From Garcia nutans (taxonomy: Eukaryota > Streptophyta > Magnoliopsida > Malpighiales > Euphorbiaceae), in assembly GCA_947685225.1 (NCBI GenBank), contig CANTUV010000053.1, forward strand, positions 2,837,501 to 2,901,500: a stretch of DNA of 64,000 nt, read 5' to 3'. Below the pieces are notes generated by a model. It worked only from the letters and a program-made list of their open reading frames with translations. It was not told the DNA's origin and made no database searches. The translations under genes and the position numbers were made by a program. Position 1 is the stretch's first letter. Every line of letters begins with the position of its first letter. This document shows positions 34,722 to 45,905 of this stretch, one piece after another.

Positions 34722-35731
34722 ATGGCATCTTGGCCGCATTAGGCTGCTGAGGGTAGTATAGAGAGTGTGGCTCTAGATGAAGGTAGAGATGGAGCTAGAG
34801 TTGTATCTACTGGTGAGGCATCTGTTTCTGTGCCTGTGAGACTAGCAGCTGATGAGATTTTGCCTGGCTGGGTATGGCATATGGTAGAGTTGTTGAGACA
34901 GGCTCCAGTTCCGTAGCCGCCACAGCCACAGCCGCAGCCGCAGCCGCAGTTGCTAGTGAGGCAGTATGACAAACTGAGAAAGTATAGAGCTGAGGACTTT
35001 GTTGGTACTACAGACCTTGCTGTAGCAGAGCAGTGGCTAGACCAGGTTCAGAGGATATTTATTCAGTTATAGGCTAGTCTAAAAGAGAAGTTTAATTATG
35101 CCAGATCTCTTCTGCAGAAAGATGCATATGATTGGTGGAAGACGGTTCCACATGCTCTAGATGATCCACCAGTCCTGACCTATAATGACTTCCTATGGGA
35201 ATTTGAGCAGAAGTATACTCCAAGAGAGTATAAAGATGCAAAGAAGATGGAGTTCCTGAGTTTAAGACAGGATGCCAGGACAGTGACCGAGTATGAGATC
35301 GAGTTTATCCGGTTGAGTCACTATGCTGGTGGGATCATTTTTGACGAGTTTGACAGGTGCAGGAGGTTTGAGGAGGGACTGAGACCCTCTATCATGTGCA
35401 TCATTGCAGGCTCTCGATATCAGGATTTTTCCCAGTTAGTTGCAGCTGCCAGGAGTGTTGAGAGGGCACAGAGTCTTGCAGCAGCTGCTAGGATTGAGGA
35501 GACCAGAGTTAGGAGACCCCAAAGTGAGGCAGGGTCTTCATCTGTGAAGAGAGGCTGAGGGGGACATTTTCAGAGGTTTAGTAGGAGTCAGGGGCAGTTT
35601 GGCAGGTCAGTACAGCAGCAGAGACATAGACCTATAGTTTCAGTGGCTAGTGCTCCGACTCTAGTGGCTCAGAGACCTACTCCACCTACATGCGTTCATT
35701 GTGGTAGTGTACAAAGAGGTGTCTGCTGGTG
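34722..35731 (+). pseudogene. gag: Tekay gag, 5' part (broken)
   Basis: Starts at ATG 34722. In-frame stops occur at 34740 (TAG), near 34914, near 35070, and at 35556 (TGA). The gag core is intact in sequence: AVAEQWLDQVQRIFIQL, KDAYDWWKTVPHALDDPP, KYTPREYKDAKKMEFLSL, GLRPSIMCIIAGSRYQDF. An early PQPQPQ-like repeat lies at about 34915-34950. The first cysteine knuckle (CVHCGSVQRGVC) ends where the nested element begins (35732). Gag continues at 39287. Confidence 0.87.
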
Positions 35732-36815
35732 TGACGCGGACCCTTAGCAACGATGGCAGTAAACCCAACGTATAACAATGGTAGAGAACTCCTTGAAACT
35801 TGATAATCACCTCCTAAGGTACCCAACGCCTATAAAGAGACGCGAACTCACTATGATTGAAGGATTTAGTTGGTAAGAAGAAGGAAAACGCCACAACTCT
35901 TGTTGATAAGTAAACCTAATTCTTGATGCAAAGAAAGAATTAAAGAATCCACTCTAATCTCTCTCACACGAAAATTCACAAGAAGAACTTGTAGAAGAAT
36001 TCAAAATTTTTTATTAATTGTTGTATATCAAATTCTGCCTAATAGTGCCCTTAAATAAGGGTTACAAAATTCCTAATTGCATAAGGAAAACATTCCTAAT
36101 TGCATAAGGAAAATGGAAAACATTCCTAATTGCATAAGGAAAACATTCCTAATCCACTAAGGAAAATATAAAGTAATCCTAATCCACTAAGGGAAACATA
36201 AAGTAAATCTGAATCTAAATCAGATAAGTAATCTAAATCCTATCCAAATCTAATAAAACAAATCCAAAATAGATTTGGAAAGACTAAATAATATCAAATC
36301 CTAAAAGATATGGAAAATAAAATAATATCCTAACTAACTAAGGAATGAGGGGACCACATCCCATGTGACAAAAAGATGCCTTCCACTTGCTGAAATTCGT
36401 AACTTCCTTGGGCCCATATTAAACATGCCTTAATTAAGTCCAAAAAAAGGCCTAATGTATTGGAAAAACAAGCCCAACATGTGCAGCCATGTTCAGCCTT
36501 AAAAACTTGCTAAACATGCCAAAAAAAACTTGCTGAACAAGCCCAAGAAAGCATGCCCATGTGTTTGGACGTGATTTCCATACTTTGATCTTCACTTTAG
36601 GCTTCCCTTTGTGTAGCTTTGGCCTATAAGCTGTATCAAGCTCCACAAAGCCCATATTGCTTGAATTGCACCAAATCTGCTCCATATGAAGTGTAGCACA
36701 CCCCAAGTGTATTTCAGCCTCATAAAAGAGCTTTTGAACTCCTTTTAAATCTATTTGGATGATGTAAGATTGCTTTTCTTCAATGGCACAAAGCTGCCAT
36801 ATCTGGTTTGTATCA
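35732..36815 (-). repeat. 3' LTR of the non-autonomous element
   Basis: 1,084 bp; minus strand TGATACAAACC...GTCCGCGTCA. It contains a 23-bp tandem (CATTCCTAATTGCATAAGGA, about 36065-36150) with one unit fewer than the 5' LTR. Its first ~364 bases also carry the C-terminal codons of the element ORF. Confidence 0.9.
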
Positions 36816-37732
36816 TTCTCCCTTTCTTTTGAAAAGATTCGTCCTCGAATCTTGCTCATGTTCAGATCTGGAATGGAAACTTTAGGCACCAATTGATCTT
36901 CAAAAACCTCCTCTTGAGTTGATGAAAATAGTTTGAATGTTTCTTCTAGAACATCAACCTGCACATTGTCAAAAAAACTAGGAAAAGCTCCATTAGTTAA
37001 AGATAGCTCACATGGAACTGAACCATCCTCTTCTTGAACTTCTAAATCATCTCCATATTCTTTGTCTACCTCTTCAACCATATTTTGAACAATTTCATCG
37101 CAATCATCATCATCACAACCATAATCATCATAAATAGGTGAATTCTCATCCACATCTCCAAGAAGATCTCCATTTTTCACAAACTCTTCTTTAAATTCAA
37201 TTATGGGAATCTCAGTAACTTCACTCCTTACTTCATCAAGTAATGGCACTACATCCTCTACTTCACAAACATCCTCTTCATGCAACTCTTCCAATTCATC
37301 CTCTTTTTTTAGTTCAACATTGGAATCCTCCATGGTTGCACTCTCCTCTTTCACCTTAATGGTAGGAATTTTTGAAACCACACTTATTGCTTCACATAGT
37401 TTAGAAGTATGCTTACACATATCTTCCAATTGTTGTCTCAGTTTCTTATATTCTAGTTTCATCCTCTTAGATTTCCTTTCTTCTTGTCATCTCTTACAAT
37501 GAATAAGAAAGTTTTTCTCCTTTGCATAGAAAACTGAAAGTTCTTCCTCTAATGAAGCAATCTCCTTTTCACAATATGAATATTCCCTTGTGTACCTTCG
37601 TGCACCTCCTAACTTTTGATACCACCTTTCAATAAGCTCTTCAAGAAATCGAATCTTACCATTGAGATATTGTAGATGGTATTTTTCTTTGGCTTCCTCT
37701 TCATCCATCTCAATCTCAATTGTTGTAGACAT
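36452..37732 (-). pseudogene. Acidic coiled-coil-like protein of unknown function, running into the LTR
   Basis: I do not recognise this protein. The minus-strand frame starts at ATG 37732 with MSTTIEIEMDEEEAKEK and is open for 81 codons. It meets one TGA (37487-37489), then continues in the same frame for 344 more codons to 36452. The N-terminal ~110 residues are charged and heptad-like (KIRFLEELIERW; SLEEELSVF; YKKLRQQLEDM), suggesting coiled coil. The middle is Asp/Glu-rich (YDDYGCDDDDCDEIV). Codons across the polypurine tract read SKIRGRIFSKEREND, and the last ~121 codons lie inside the 3' LTR. There is no signal peptide, membrane segment, zinc knuckle or protease motif. The single stop may be a recent C-to-T change. 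It could be a highly diverged gag or a captured host sequence. Confidence 0.7.
36816..36835 (-). other. Polypurine tract of the non-autonomous element
   Basis: Minus strand TTTTCAAAAGAAAGGGAGAA directly before the LTR start TGATACAAACC. It is also part of the ORF. Confidence 0.8.
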
Positions 37733-38161
37733 TTTTTTTTTATATGTAGAATTTGAAAATCACTAAACAAACACAAAAGAAACAGCCCATGAATGGCCAC
37801 ATAAAACGATTTGAAGGAAAGAAACAATCAACCCCAAGAAAAGGCTTACACAAGATGAATTTGAAGGGAAAAACACAACCAAATTGAACAAGACCCAATA
37901 GACACAAAACAAACTAAATTCTGACTACTAGAACACCAACGACTTAACAAACAGAATACTTAAATGGATGGGAAAGTGAAAAAAATGAATTGAATAAACT
38001 ATTCTGAATACTAAAATGAACTAAAACTGACTCTTGAATGCCAAAAACGAAAATTGAATAGAGAAGGAAAGGAAAAAACGAATTTGAATAAAATAACCCT
38101 AATGGAACAATTAAACAAGCCTTAAAAAGACAAAGTAGATAAAAATTACCTTGTAGCAAGG
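37733..38161 (-). other. Leader of the non-autonomous element, no gene seen
   Basis: A-rich on the plus strand, between the primer site and the ATG at 37732. Short frames only. Confidence 0.6.
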
Positions 38162-38173
38162 CTCTGATACCAA
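38162..38173 (-). other. Primer binding site of the non-autonomous element
   Basis: Minus strand TGGTATCAGAGC, one or two bases from the 5' LTR end; initiator-Met type, as in the CRM-like and Tekay elements here. Confidence 0.87.
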
Positions 38174-38174
38174 A

Positions 38175-39281
38175 TGACGTGGACCCTTAGCAACGATGGC
38201 AGCAAACCCAACGTATAACAATGGTAGAGAACTCCTTGAAACTTGATAATCACCTCCTAAGGAACCCAACGCCTATAAAGAGACGCGAACTCACTATGAT
38301 TGAAGGATTTAGTTGGTAAGAAGAAGGAAAACGCCACAACTCTTGTTGATAAGTAAACCTAATTCTTGATGCAAAGAAAGAATTAAAGAATCCACTCTAA
38401 TCTCTCTCACACGAAAATTCACAAGAAGAACTTGTAGAAGAATTCAAAATTTTTTTATTAATTGTTGTATATCAAATTCTGCCTAATAGTGCCCTTAAAT
38501 AAGGGTTACAAAATTCCTAATTGCATAAGGAAAACATTCCTAATTGCATAAGGAAAACATTCCTAATTGCATAAGGAAAATGGAAAACATTCCTAATTGC
38601 ATAAGGAAAACATTCCTAATCCACTAAGGAAAATATAAAGTAATCCTAATCCACTAGGAAAACATAAAGTAAATCTGAATCTAAATCAGATAAGTAATCT
38701 AAATCCTATCCAAATCTAATAAAACAAATCCAAAATAGATTTGGAAAGACTAAATAATATCAAATCCTAAAAGATATGGAAAATAAAATAATATCCTAAC
38801 TAACTAAGGAATGAGGGGACCACATCCCATGTGACAAAAAGATGCCTTCCACTTGCTGAAATTCGTAACTTCCTTGGGCCCATATTAAACATGCCTTAAT
38901 TAAGTCCAAAAAAAGGCCTAATGTATTGGAAAAACAAGCCCAACATGTGCAGCCATGTTCAGCCTTAAAAACTTGCTAAACATGCCAAAAAAAACTTACT
39001 GAACAAGCCCAAGAAAGCATGCCCATGTGTTTGGACGTGATTTCCATACTTTGATCTTCACTTTAGGCTTCCCTTTGTGTAGCTTTGGCCTATAAGCTGT
39101 ATCAAGCTCCACAAAGCCCATATTGCTTGAATTGCACCAAATCTGCTCCATATGAAGTGTAGCACGCCCCAAGTGTATTTCAGCCTCATAAAAGAGCTTT
39201 TGAACTCCTTTTAAATCTATTTGGATGATGTAAGATTGCTTTTCTTCAATGGCACAAAGCTGCCATATCTGGTTTGTATCA
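38175..39281 (-). repeat. 5' LTR of the non-autonomous element
   Basis: 1,107 bp; minus strand TGATACAAACC...GTCCACGTCA. It has one extra 23-bp unit (about 38510-38600) relative to the 3' LTR and otherwise almost the same sequence. Confidence 0.9.
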
Positions 39282-39629
39282 TGGTGGAGAGGTGCTTCGG
39301 GAGTGTGTTTTAGATGTGGGTTGTCATATCATTTTATTAGAGATTGTCCCGAGCCACCAGAGATTAGGCAGATAGATACTGCAGCTTCTCGACCCAGTGC
39401 CAGAGGGGGTCATGGTGGCAGATGTTTTAGTAGAGGTGGTCGACCTGGGTTTAGTCAGAAAGGAGGCTCTACATCCGAAGGCAGTAGGCCAAATGAGGTT
39501 GGGCCATCTCAGCGGGTTTATGTGATGCAGAGGCAGCCGGATGCTTCAGCCATCATTGCGGGTACATTTTCTTTGTTTGGTATTTTAGTCCTTGCTCTAT
39601 TAGATCCTGATCTACGCATTCATACATAA
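39282..39629 (+). pseudogene. gag: Tekay gag, 3' part
   Basis: Resumes after the nested element (the first five bases are the duplicated TGGTG). It carries the second knuckle CFRCGLSYHFIRDC and a Gly/Arg-rich tail (RGGHGGRCFSRGGRPGFS), then enters the linker to protease (MQRQPDASAIIAGTFSLFGI). The segment expected to hold the protease active site (LLDPDLRIHT) is altered by a small indel and ends in TAA at 39627. Confidence 0.82.
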
Positions 39630-39640
39630 GTGCATCCATC

Positions 39641-40083
39641 TTGCCTATGAATGAATTGCATTCTGAGTCCCTAGGATTTGATGTCTTGGTGACAAATCCT
39701 TTAGGGCATAGTGTTGTGGTGAGTAGGGTGCATCGAGATAGTCCAGTTGTTGTTCAGGATGAGGAGTTTCTCGATGACCTGATTGAGATGCCTTTCAAGG
39801 AATATGATATGATTTTGGACATGGATTGGTTATCCAAGCATGTGGATGTGGTAGACTATCAGAAGAAATGTGTTACTTTGAGAACACAGGATGGTAGGGA
39901 TGTTATAGTATCTAGTGAGCAGAGGTATCTTTCATTCATGTTTTTTCAGCTGTTTCAGCTGGGAGGATGATTCGGAAGGGATGTGAGGCTTATCTTGCTC
40001 ATATTATAGATACTAGAGTAGTGGGATCCCTGCTTGAAAGTATGCCCACAGTTGCCTAGTTTCCAGATGTTTTCCCTGATGAG
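39641..40083 (+). pseudogene. Tekay protease region (broken)
   Basis: NELHSESLGFDVLVTNPLGH, then MPFKEYDMILDMDWLSKHVD and the following strands, as in the Tekay fragment at 8.8-9.3 kb (LILGMDWLSKHG there, so one Gly is now Asp). Frames change near 39960, and a TAG lies in the linker just before RT. The catalytic Asp segment upstream is damaged. Confidence 0.8.
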
Positions 40084-41289
40084 TTGCTAGGGGTACCTCT
40101 TGAGAGAGAAGTGGAGTTTGGTATCGATTTATTGCCTGGTACTACTACTGTCTCTATCACCCCTTATCAGATGGCACCTGATGAGTTGAGAGAGTTGAAG
40201 GTGCAGTTGCAGGAGTTATTGGATAAAGGGTTTATCCGCTCTAGTGTGTCCCTATGGGGAGCACCTGTGTTGTTTGTGAAGAAGAAGGATGACACCATGA
40301 GATTGTGTATTGATTATAGGCAGTTGAATAAGGTGACCATCAAGAACAAGTATCCTTTGCCTCGGATAGATGATCTCTTTGATCAGTTGAAGGGAGCAGC
40401 AGCATTCTCTAAGATTGATCTGAGATCAGGGTACCATCAGTTGAGAGTTAGAGATGTGGATGTACCCAAGACAGCTTTTCGCAAGAGGTATGGGCATTAT
40501 GAGTTTCTGGTGATGCCTTTTGGATTGACGAATGCACCAACGACTTTTATGGATTTGATGAATAGGGTATTCAGACCATTTTTGGATCAGTTTGGGGTAG
40601 TCTTAATTGATGATATCTTAGTGTATTCGCGTAATGAGGAGGATCATGATAGGCATTTGCGGATCGTATTGCAGACTCTGAGAGAGAAGCAGTTGTATGC
40701 TAAGCTGTCTAAGTGTGAGTTCTGGCTCAATCAGGTAGCTTTTCTTAGTCATATGGTTTCAGCAGAGGGTATTAGAGTTGATTCGAGTAAATTTGAGGCT
40801 ATCTTGAATTGGAGTCCACTGAAGACTGTGACAGAGGTTAGAAGTTTTTTAGGATTGGCAGGCTATTATCGTCGATTTGTGAAGGGTTTTTCTATAATAG
40901 CTACACCACTCACCAAATTACTTCGGAAAGGAGTTAAATTTGTGTGGACAGATTAGTGTCAGGCGAGTTTTGAGCAGCTGAGGGACATGTTGACTCAAGC
41001 TCCTATCCATACCCTACCTGTGGAAGGTAAACCATATGTGATATACAGTGATGCTTCATACAATGGTTTAGGTTGTGTTCTGATGCAAGAGGGTAGAGTC
41101 ATTGCTTATGCCTCTTTACAGTTGAAATCGCATGAGCTGAATTATCCGACACATGATTTGGAATTAGCAGCAATAGATTTTGCTTTGAAGATTTGGCGAC
41201 ATTATTTTTATGGAGAGAAGTGTTTCATTTATGCATATCACAAGAGTTTGAAATACCTGGGTGTTCAGAGAGAGATGAATATTCGGTAG
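40084..41289 (+). pseudogene. Tekay RT-RNase H (broken)
   Basis: RT: PYQMAPDELRELKVQLQELL, APVLFVKKKDDTMRLCIDYR, FSKIDLRSGYHQLRV, MPFGLTNAPTTFMDLMNRVF, and the catalytic VVLIDDILVYS with both Asp kept. Connection: SFLGLAGYYRRFVKGF. A TAG at 40954-40956 interrupts the start of RNase H. RNase H has VIYSDASYNGLGCVLMQ (first catalytic Asp) and THDLELAAIDFALKIWRHYF (Glu). The third site reads IYAYHKSLKYL where YTDHKSLKYL is usual, so that catalytic Asp is lost. A TAG at 41287-41289 ends the frame. Confidence 0.87.
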
Positions 41290-42197
41290 AGACGGTGGTT
41301 AGAGTTTATTAAAGACTATGACTGTTTGATTGATTATCATCCTGGTAAGGCAAATGCTGTTGCTGATGCCTTGAGTCGAAAATATTTAGCAGGTTTGACT
41401 GCTTATTCGCTCTCGTTGCTTGTTGAGTTGAGAGCGTTACATGCTAAATTTGAATCTTCTAATGATGGTGCTCTGATGGCTCAGTTTCAGTTGAGGCCAG
41501 TCTTGTTGGATCATATTAGGAAGGCTCAGCTGGCAGATGAGAGAATTCAAAAAATTGTGTTGGTTTGTCAGAAGGGGGAGAGTCGAGACTTTAATGTGAG
41601 GGATGATGGCGGTCTATGGTATAGAGATAGATTGTGTATTCCTAATGATGCAGAATTGAAAAGAATGATATTGAGGAAGCACATCAGTCACTTTTTGCTA
41701 TGCACCCTGGGAGTACCAAGATGTATTAGGACTTGAAGCGACATTATTGGTGGTCAGGTATGAAGAGGGATATAGCAGAGTTTGTATCTACATGTCTCAC
41801 TTGCCAGAAAGTGAAGGCTGAGCACCAAGTTCCTTCAGGGTTACTCCAACCTTTATCAGTACCAGAGTGGAAATGGGAGAGAGTGACAATGGATTTTGTG
41901 ACTGGACTGCCTTTGACCCAGAAGAAGCATGATGCAATTTGGGTGATAGTTGATCGGATGATGAAGACAGCTCATTTTCTTCTAGTTAAAATGGATTATT
42001 CTCTTGAGAGGTTAGTTGAGCTGTATATTAATGAGATAGTCAGGTTACATGGAGTCTCAGTTTTTTTGGTGTCGGATCAAGATCCCTGGTTTACTTTGAG
42101 ATTTTGGAAGAGTTTGCATGATGCTTTGGGTTCTCGATTACATTTTAGTATTGCTTTCCATCCTCAGACAGATGGACAGTCAGAGAGAGTGATATAG
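41290..42197 (+). pseudogene. Tekay integrase zinc finger and core (broken)
   Basis: Begins with the RNase H/integrase linker (DYHPGKANAVADALSRK). The HHCC finger is split by a frameshift near 41690-41735: His residues before it, TCLTCQKVKAEH after it. The core has VTMDFVTGLPL (D), FLVSDQDPWFT (D) and HPQTDGQSERVI (E), so the DDE residues are present. A TAG at 42195 ends the frame directly after the Glu helix. Confidence 0.85.
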
Positions 42198-42933
42198 ATT
42201 CTGGAGGATATGTTGAGGAGCTGTATCATTGATTTTATCGGGAATTAGGACAGATTTTTGCCATTAATTGAGTTTGCTTATAACAACAGTCATCGATCGA
42301 GTATTGGGATGACTCCTTATGAGGCTTTATATGGCAGGACATGCAGGACACCTTTTGTGTTGGGATGAAGTTGGAGAAGGTAAATTGGTTGGTCCCGATT
42401 TGATTAAGGAAACAGAGGAGAAAGTGAAGGTGATTCGGGGTCGTTTGAAAGCAGCTTCAGACTGACAGAAATCCTATTTAGATTTAAAGAGAAGAGACAT
42501 AGAGTTTAGTGTGGGAGATAAAGTGTTTATGAAAGTGTCTCCATGGAAGAAGATTTTGAGATTTGGCCGCAAAAGAAAGTTGAGTCCTCGTTTTATAAGA
42601 CCATATAAGGTGTTGGAGAGATTTAGTCCAGTGGCGTATAGACTAGCTTTGTCACCTGAATTAGATCGAATATATAATGTTTTCCATGTCTCGATACTTC
42701 GGAGATATAGGTCTGACCCGTCTCATATCTTGTCAGTGGAGTCCATTGAGGTGAGTCCAGATCTGACTTACGAGAAAGAACCAGTGGCGATTTTGGCACG
42801 AGAGGTTAAAGAATTGAGGAATAAGAGGGTACCACTAGTGAAAGTCCTTTGGAGGAATCATGCCATCAAGGAGGCAACATGGGAAAGTGAGCAGGTAATG
42901 CAGAGTCAGTTTCCCCATTTGTTCCAGACTTGA
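42198..42933 (+). pseudogene. Tekay integrase C-terminus with chromodomain
   Basis: A damaged piece with frameshifts and stops (IEFAYNNSHRSSIGMTPYEA near 42270-42330) is followed by an open frame from 42511: GDKVFMKVSPWKKILRFGRK, LSPRFIRPYKVLERFSPVAY (GPY/F-type) and NVFHVSILRRYRSDPSH. A chromodomain follows, with YEKEPVAILAREVKELRN and VLWRNHAIKEATWESEQ. Chromodomains bind methylated histone tails and steer chromovirus insertion to heterochromatin. The stop at 42933 precedes the polypurine tract by about 30 bases. Confidence 0.87.
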
Positions 42934-42961
42934 GGACAGGTAATTTCGAGGACGAAATTTG

Positions 42962-42978
42962 TTTTAGGGGGAGAGAAT
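42962..42978 (+). other. Tekay polypurine tract
   Basis: TTTTAGGGGGAGAGAAT next to the LTR start TGTAACATCC, preceded by GAGGACGAAATTTG, a common Tekay/Del arrangement. Confidence 0.88.
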
Positions 42979-45905
42979 TGTAACATCCTAAAATTTTTGA
43001 AAAATTCTAATTTTTGGAAAATTTGATAAAATAAATTATAATTTGAAAGGATAAATTAAATTAATAGTTTTAAATGAAAAATGAAGGGATTTTAAATGAA
43101 AAAGTGAAATATATATGTGATATATATGCAAAATATACATAACATATATAAAAGTCAACACTTTTTTAAAGAAAAGGGTATTTTGGTAATTAAATCTTAT
43201 AAATTCAAAATTAATAAAATAATTTAAAAATAAAATTTTTTTGAATGGAAGAGGGAAATTAGGACTTTTAATTTATTAAAAAATAATTAAATAATTAAAT
43301 TATTTTAATATATATATATATATATGTGTGGTTTAAAAAACAGATGAAAGGAAAAGAAATATTAAAAGTCTTCTTCTTCTTCTCCTTCTCTTTCCTTTGG
43401 CCAAATTTTCCATGTGAGTTAGACCAAGAATTTGATTCTTTCATACTCCATAAATTGAAGAAATTAACAAGTTGCAAGTGTATTTTTGGTGATCTCCACC
43501 AAAATTAGTAAGTTTCAATCTCTTTTCTTTGAATTCCTTGGAAATTTGGATTATATGAGTTTTGAGATTTTGATGTAGTATGTTATAATTGTTGGAATTG
43601 GTGTGTATGATGTTATTTTGGGTAGTTAACAATGATTCTAAGGTTAGATTGAAGAGATGATGGAGTTTGGTTAAAGAATGATGAAGAGAGAGAGTTTAGG
43701 GTTATGGATTTTTGGGGTTTTGAAAACATGAACTTTAATTGTGCAAATTGGTTCTAAATGAGTTTTTTTGATTCATAAACAAGTATTTTAAAGTCAAATA
43801 TTTGATTTGGTGGTGTTGGGTTGGAGTTTGAGAATTGAAGTGGAGATTTAGAGTTTTGGAAAAGTGATTTTCCAAAGTGGTTGAATTGTGTGATTTTATT
43901 TGTTTAAGCATGTTGTTTAGTGTTAAAAGTGATGAATATATGCTTGGAATGAGTAATGGATTGTGTTGGAATGGAAAACCTTCAATGGGGGGAAGGTTAT
44001 GCCATTTTTGAGATATTGTGTATAAGAGTGTATTTTTATAATGTAAATGATTTAAATGTATTAAAATATGTTTTTAATAATATAAATAAACTTAAAACAC
44101 TAATTTAATTATAGTAGAGTGGAATTCCAATGTTGAAGTAGGGAAAAGCTAAATTTTTGGAAAATTGTAGGAGTGATGTGCAATTATTTTTTAATGTTGG
44201 AAATGCCATTAAATGTGATACTAAATGATTATTTGTTATCACATTTGGTTTAGGCTTTGAGGGATGTTGTCTTGCTTCATCCATGTGCTGAAGGGATAGT
44301 TGGAAGGATAGGATTGGAGGTTGTTTTAAGCTTATTTTGGTTGCTATTTGAGGTAAGTACAAACTTTGAACATATTGGTTATGTTTGCATGACATTTGGG
44401 CTTAGCACATTTTAGTTGAAAAGTGTGTTAAGCTACTTGGTTCATTGATTGTGTATGAATAATGTGCTATGACATTTGTAATGTCGTATATATGTTAAAT
44501 GCATTGTGAAAAGCCATTGATAATGGCTAATTTGTGTAACATGTGAAATATGCATATTATGTGAAAATACCCAAAGTAATTGGGTAATGTGTTGTGAATG
44601 CAAAAATGAGATATGTGTAATAATGAAATGAATTGATATTGATAAAAATGAGAAAAGTAAGAAAAGTGAGAAAAATAAGAAAGATGTGAAAAATGAGAAA
44701 AGTGAGAAAAAAGTGAAACTAAGGCAATGTGCCTAGATTGAATATGTGAAAATGAGAAAGATATTGATAATGAGAAATATGAATAAATTGTGTGCCTAGT
44801 ATGTTATTCAATTTTTAGAGTTCTGGGTTTGGCGGCATGCCTATGATTGCCTACGGGCTACATGCTGGAATAGTGAAAAGACTGGGTCGTAAGCCAGGCC
44901 AGCTTATAAATATGATGTTTTTGGGGTGAAAAGACTGGGTGTAAGCTTCAAAAACTGTAGCAGTCTAGCCGGGTTGAGGACCAAGATACTGGGGCCTAAG
45001 GGTCTAGCCAGGTTGAGGTCCAAGAGACTGGGGCTGTTACATTATCCATGGATATATATATTACCTACGGGGCTAGACACATGGTGTCATTATGGACCAA
45101 AGCAGTAACTCTAAAATTTGAATAGCATATTAGATCCTTTTTGGGCCCATGCATGTCTTTGTTTTAATGTGAATTATGAATTATGAAATATTTGAAAAAT
45201 ATAAGAAAGTGGATTGATGTGACATCTATATGCATTATGCATTGGCATTGCATTGAGTTATGTTGTTATTATCAAAGTTTGTACCACTAGGCTTCGGCTT
45301 AGCAAGATTGTTTCCATCACGCAGGTGATAGGGTAGACCCAGCTGAGCCAGAGAGTTCTTCTAAACCAGGTCAGGTCTAGACTTGTAGTTGAGCTTGTTG
45401 AGTTGCTATCGAGATTAGAAACACTACCAGCAGCATGTATATATTTTTATGTTTTGTACATTTTGAGTATTATGCATAATATATTATGTTTTGGATTTTA
45501 CGCATTGTATATTATAAAGAATGTTTGGGTCAATGTATTTGAAATGGGAGAGTAACTGTGATTTAAATTATATATATCTATATATATGAATGTTTGAGAA
45601 ACTTGGTGAAATTGAGAAGTATGGTTGAGATGGTGATTTGAAATTATTTGGGACGTCCAAAATACAAACAAAACTCTAGCGAATTTTTCCCAGAGATTTA
45701 TATATATTATTTATTTTGGGTTCTTATAACAAGTAAATAATATTTATATTCTATTTAATTTTTATATATTTAGAATTTGAAATTTTAAATTGGAAATGTG
45801 GAAAAAAATTAGTAAACCGGTCTGTGACATTTTTGTACCGTATATGCATATTTTACATATGCTGAAAATATGTATTGTACGTATATAGGGTATAAGGGTG
45901 TTACA
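42979..45905 (+). repeat. Tekay 3' LTR
   Basis: 2,927 bp, TGTAACATCC...GGGTGTTACA, followed by CTTCT. Co-linear with the 5' LTR but without the expanded ACATTTGTAC region (here about 44455-44510). No gene. Confidence 0.9.

Larger units (their letters stand above)
35732..39281 (-). mobile_element. Young non-autonomous LTR element with one unusual ORF
   Basis: Minus-strand element of 3,550 bp with target duplication TGGTG (35727-35731 and 39282-39286). Order on the minus strand: 5' LTR (39281-38175), primer site, leader, one ORF (37732 onward), polypurine tract, 3' LTR (36815-35732). No gag, protease, RT or integrase motif is present. The LTRs differ by about half a dozen bases plus one 23-bp repeat unit, so the insertion is recent relative to its neighbours. 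LTR ends (TGAT...TCA) and the ORF running over the polypurine tract resemble the CRM-like elements nearby. Confidence 0.88.
31520..45905 (+). mobile_element. Complete Tekay/Del-type chromovirus (broken ORFs)
   Basis: 14.4 kb including a nested 3.55-kb element. LTRs 31520-34552 and 42979-45905, Met-tRNA primer site, gag, PR, RT, RH, IN, chromodomain and polypurine tract TTTTAGGGGGAGAGAAT. The target duplication CTTCT is at 31515-31519 and 45906-45910. It sits in element C immediately after the codon of the integrase catalytic Glu. Long LTRs and a C-terminal chromodomain are typical of the Tekay clade. Confidence 0.92.

Noticed and set aside
34739..34972. Cys/Gly-rich minus-strand frame (CGCGCGCGG)
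   Set aside because: Antisense of the PQPQPQ-coding CAGCCGCAGCCG repeat of Tekay gag.
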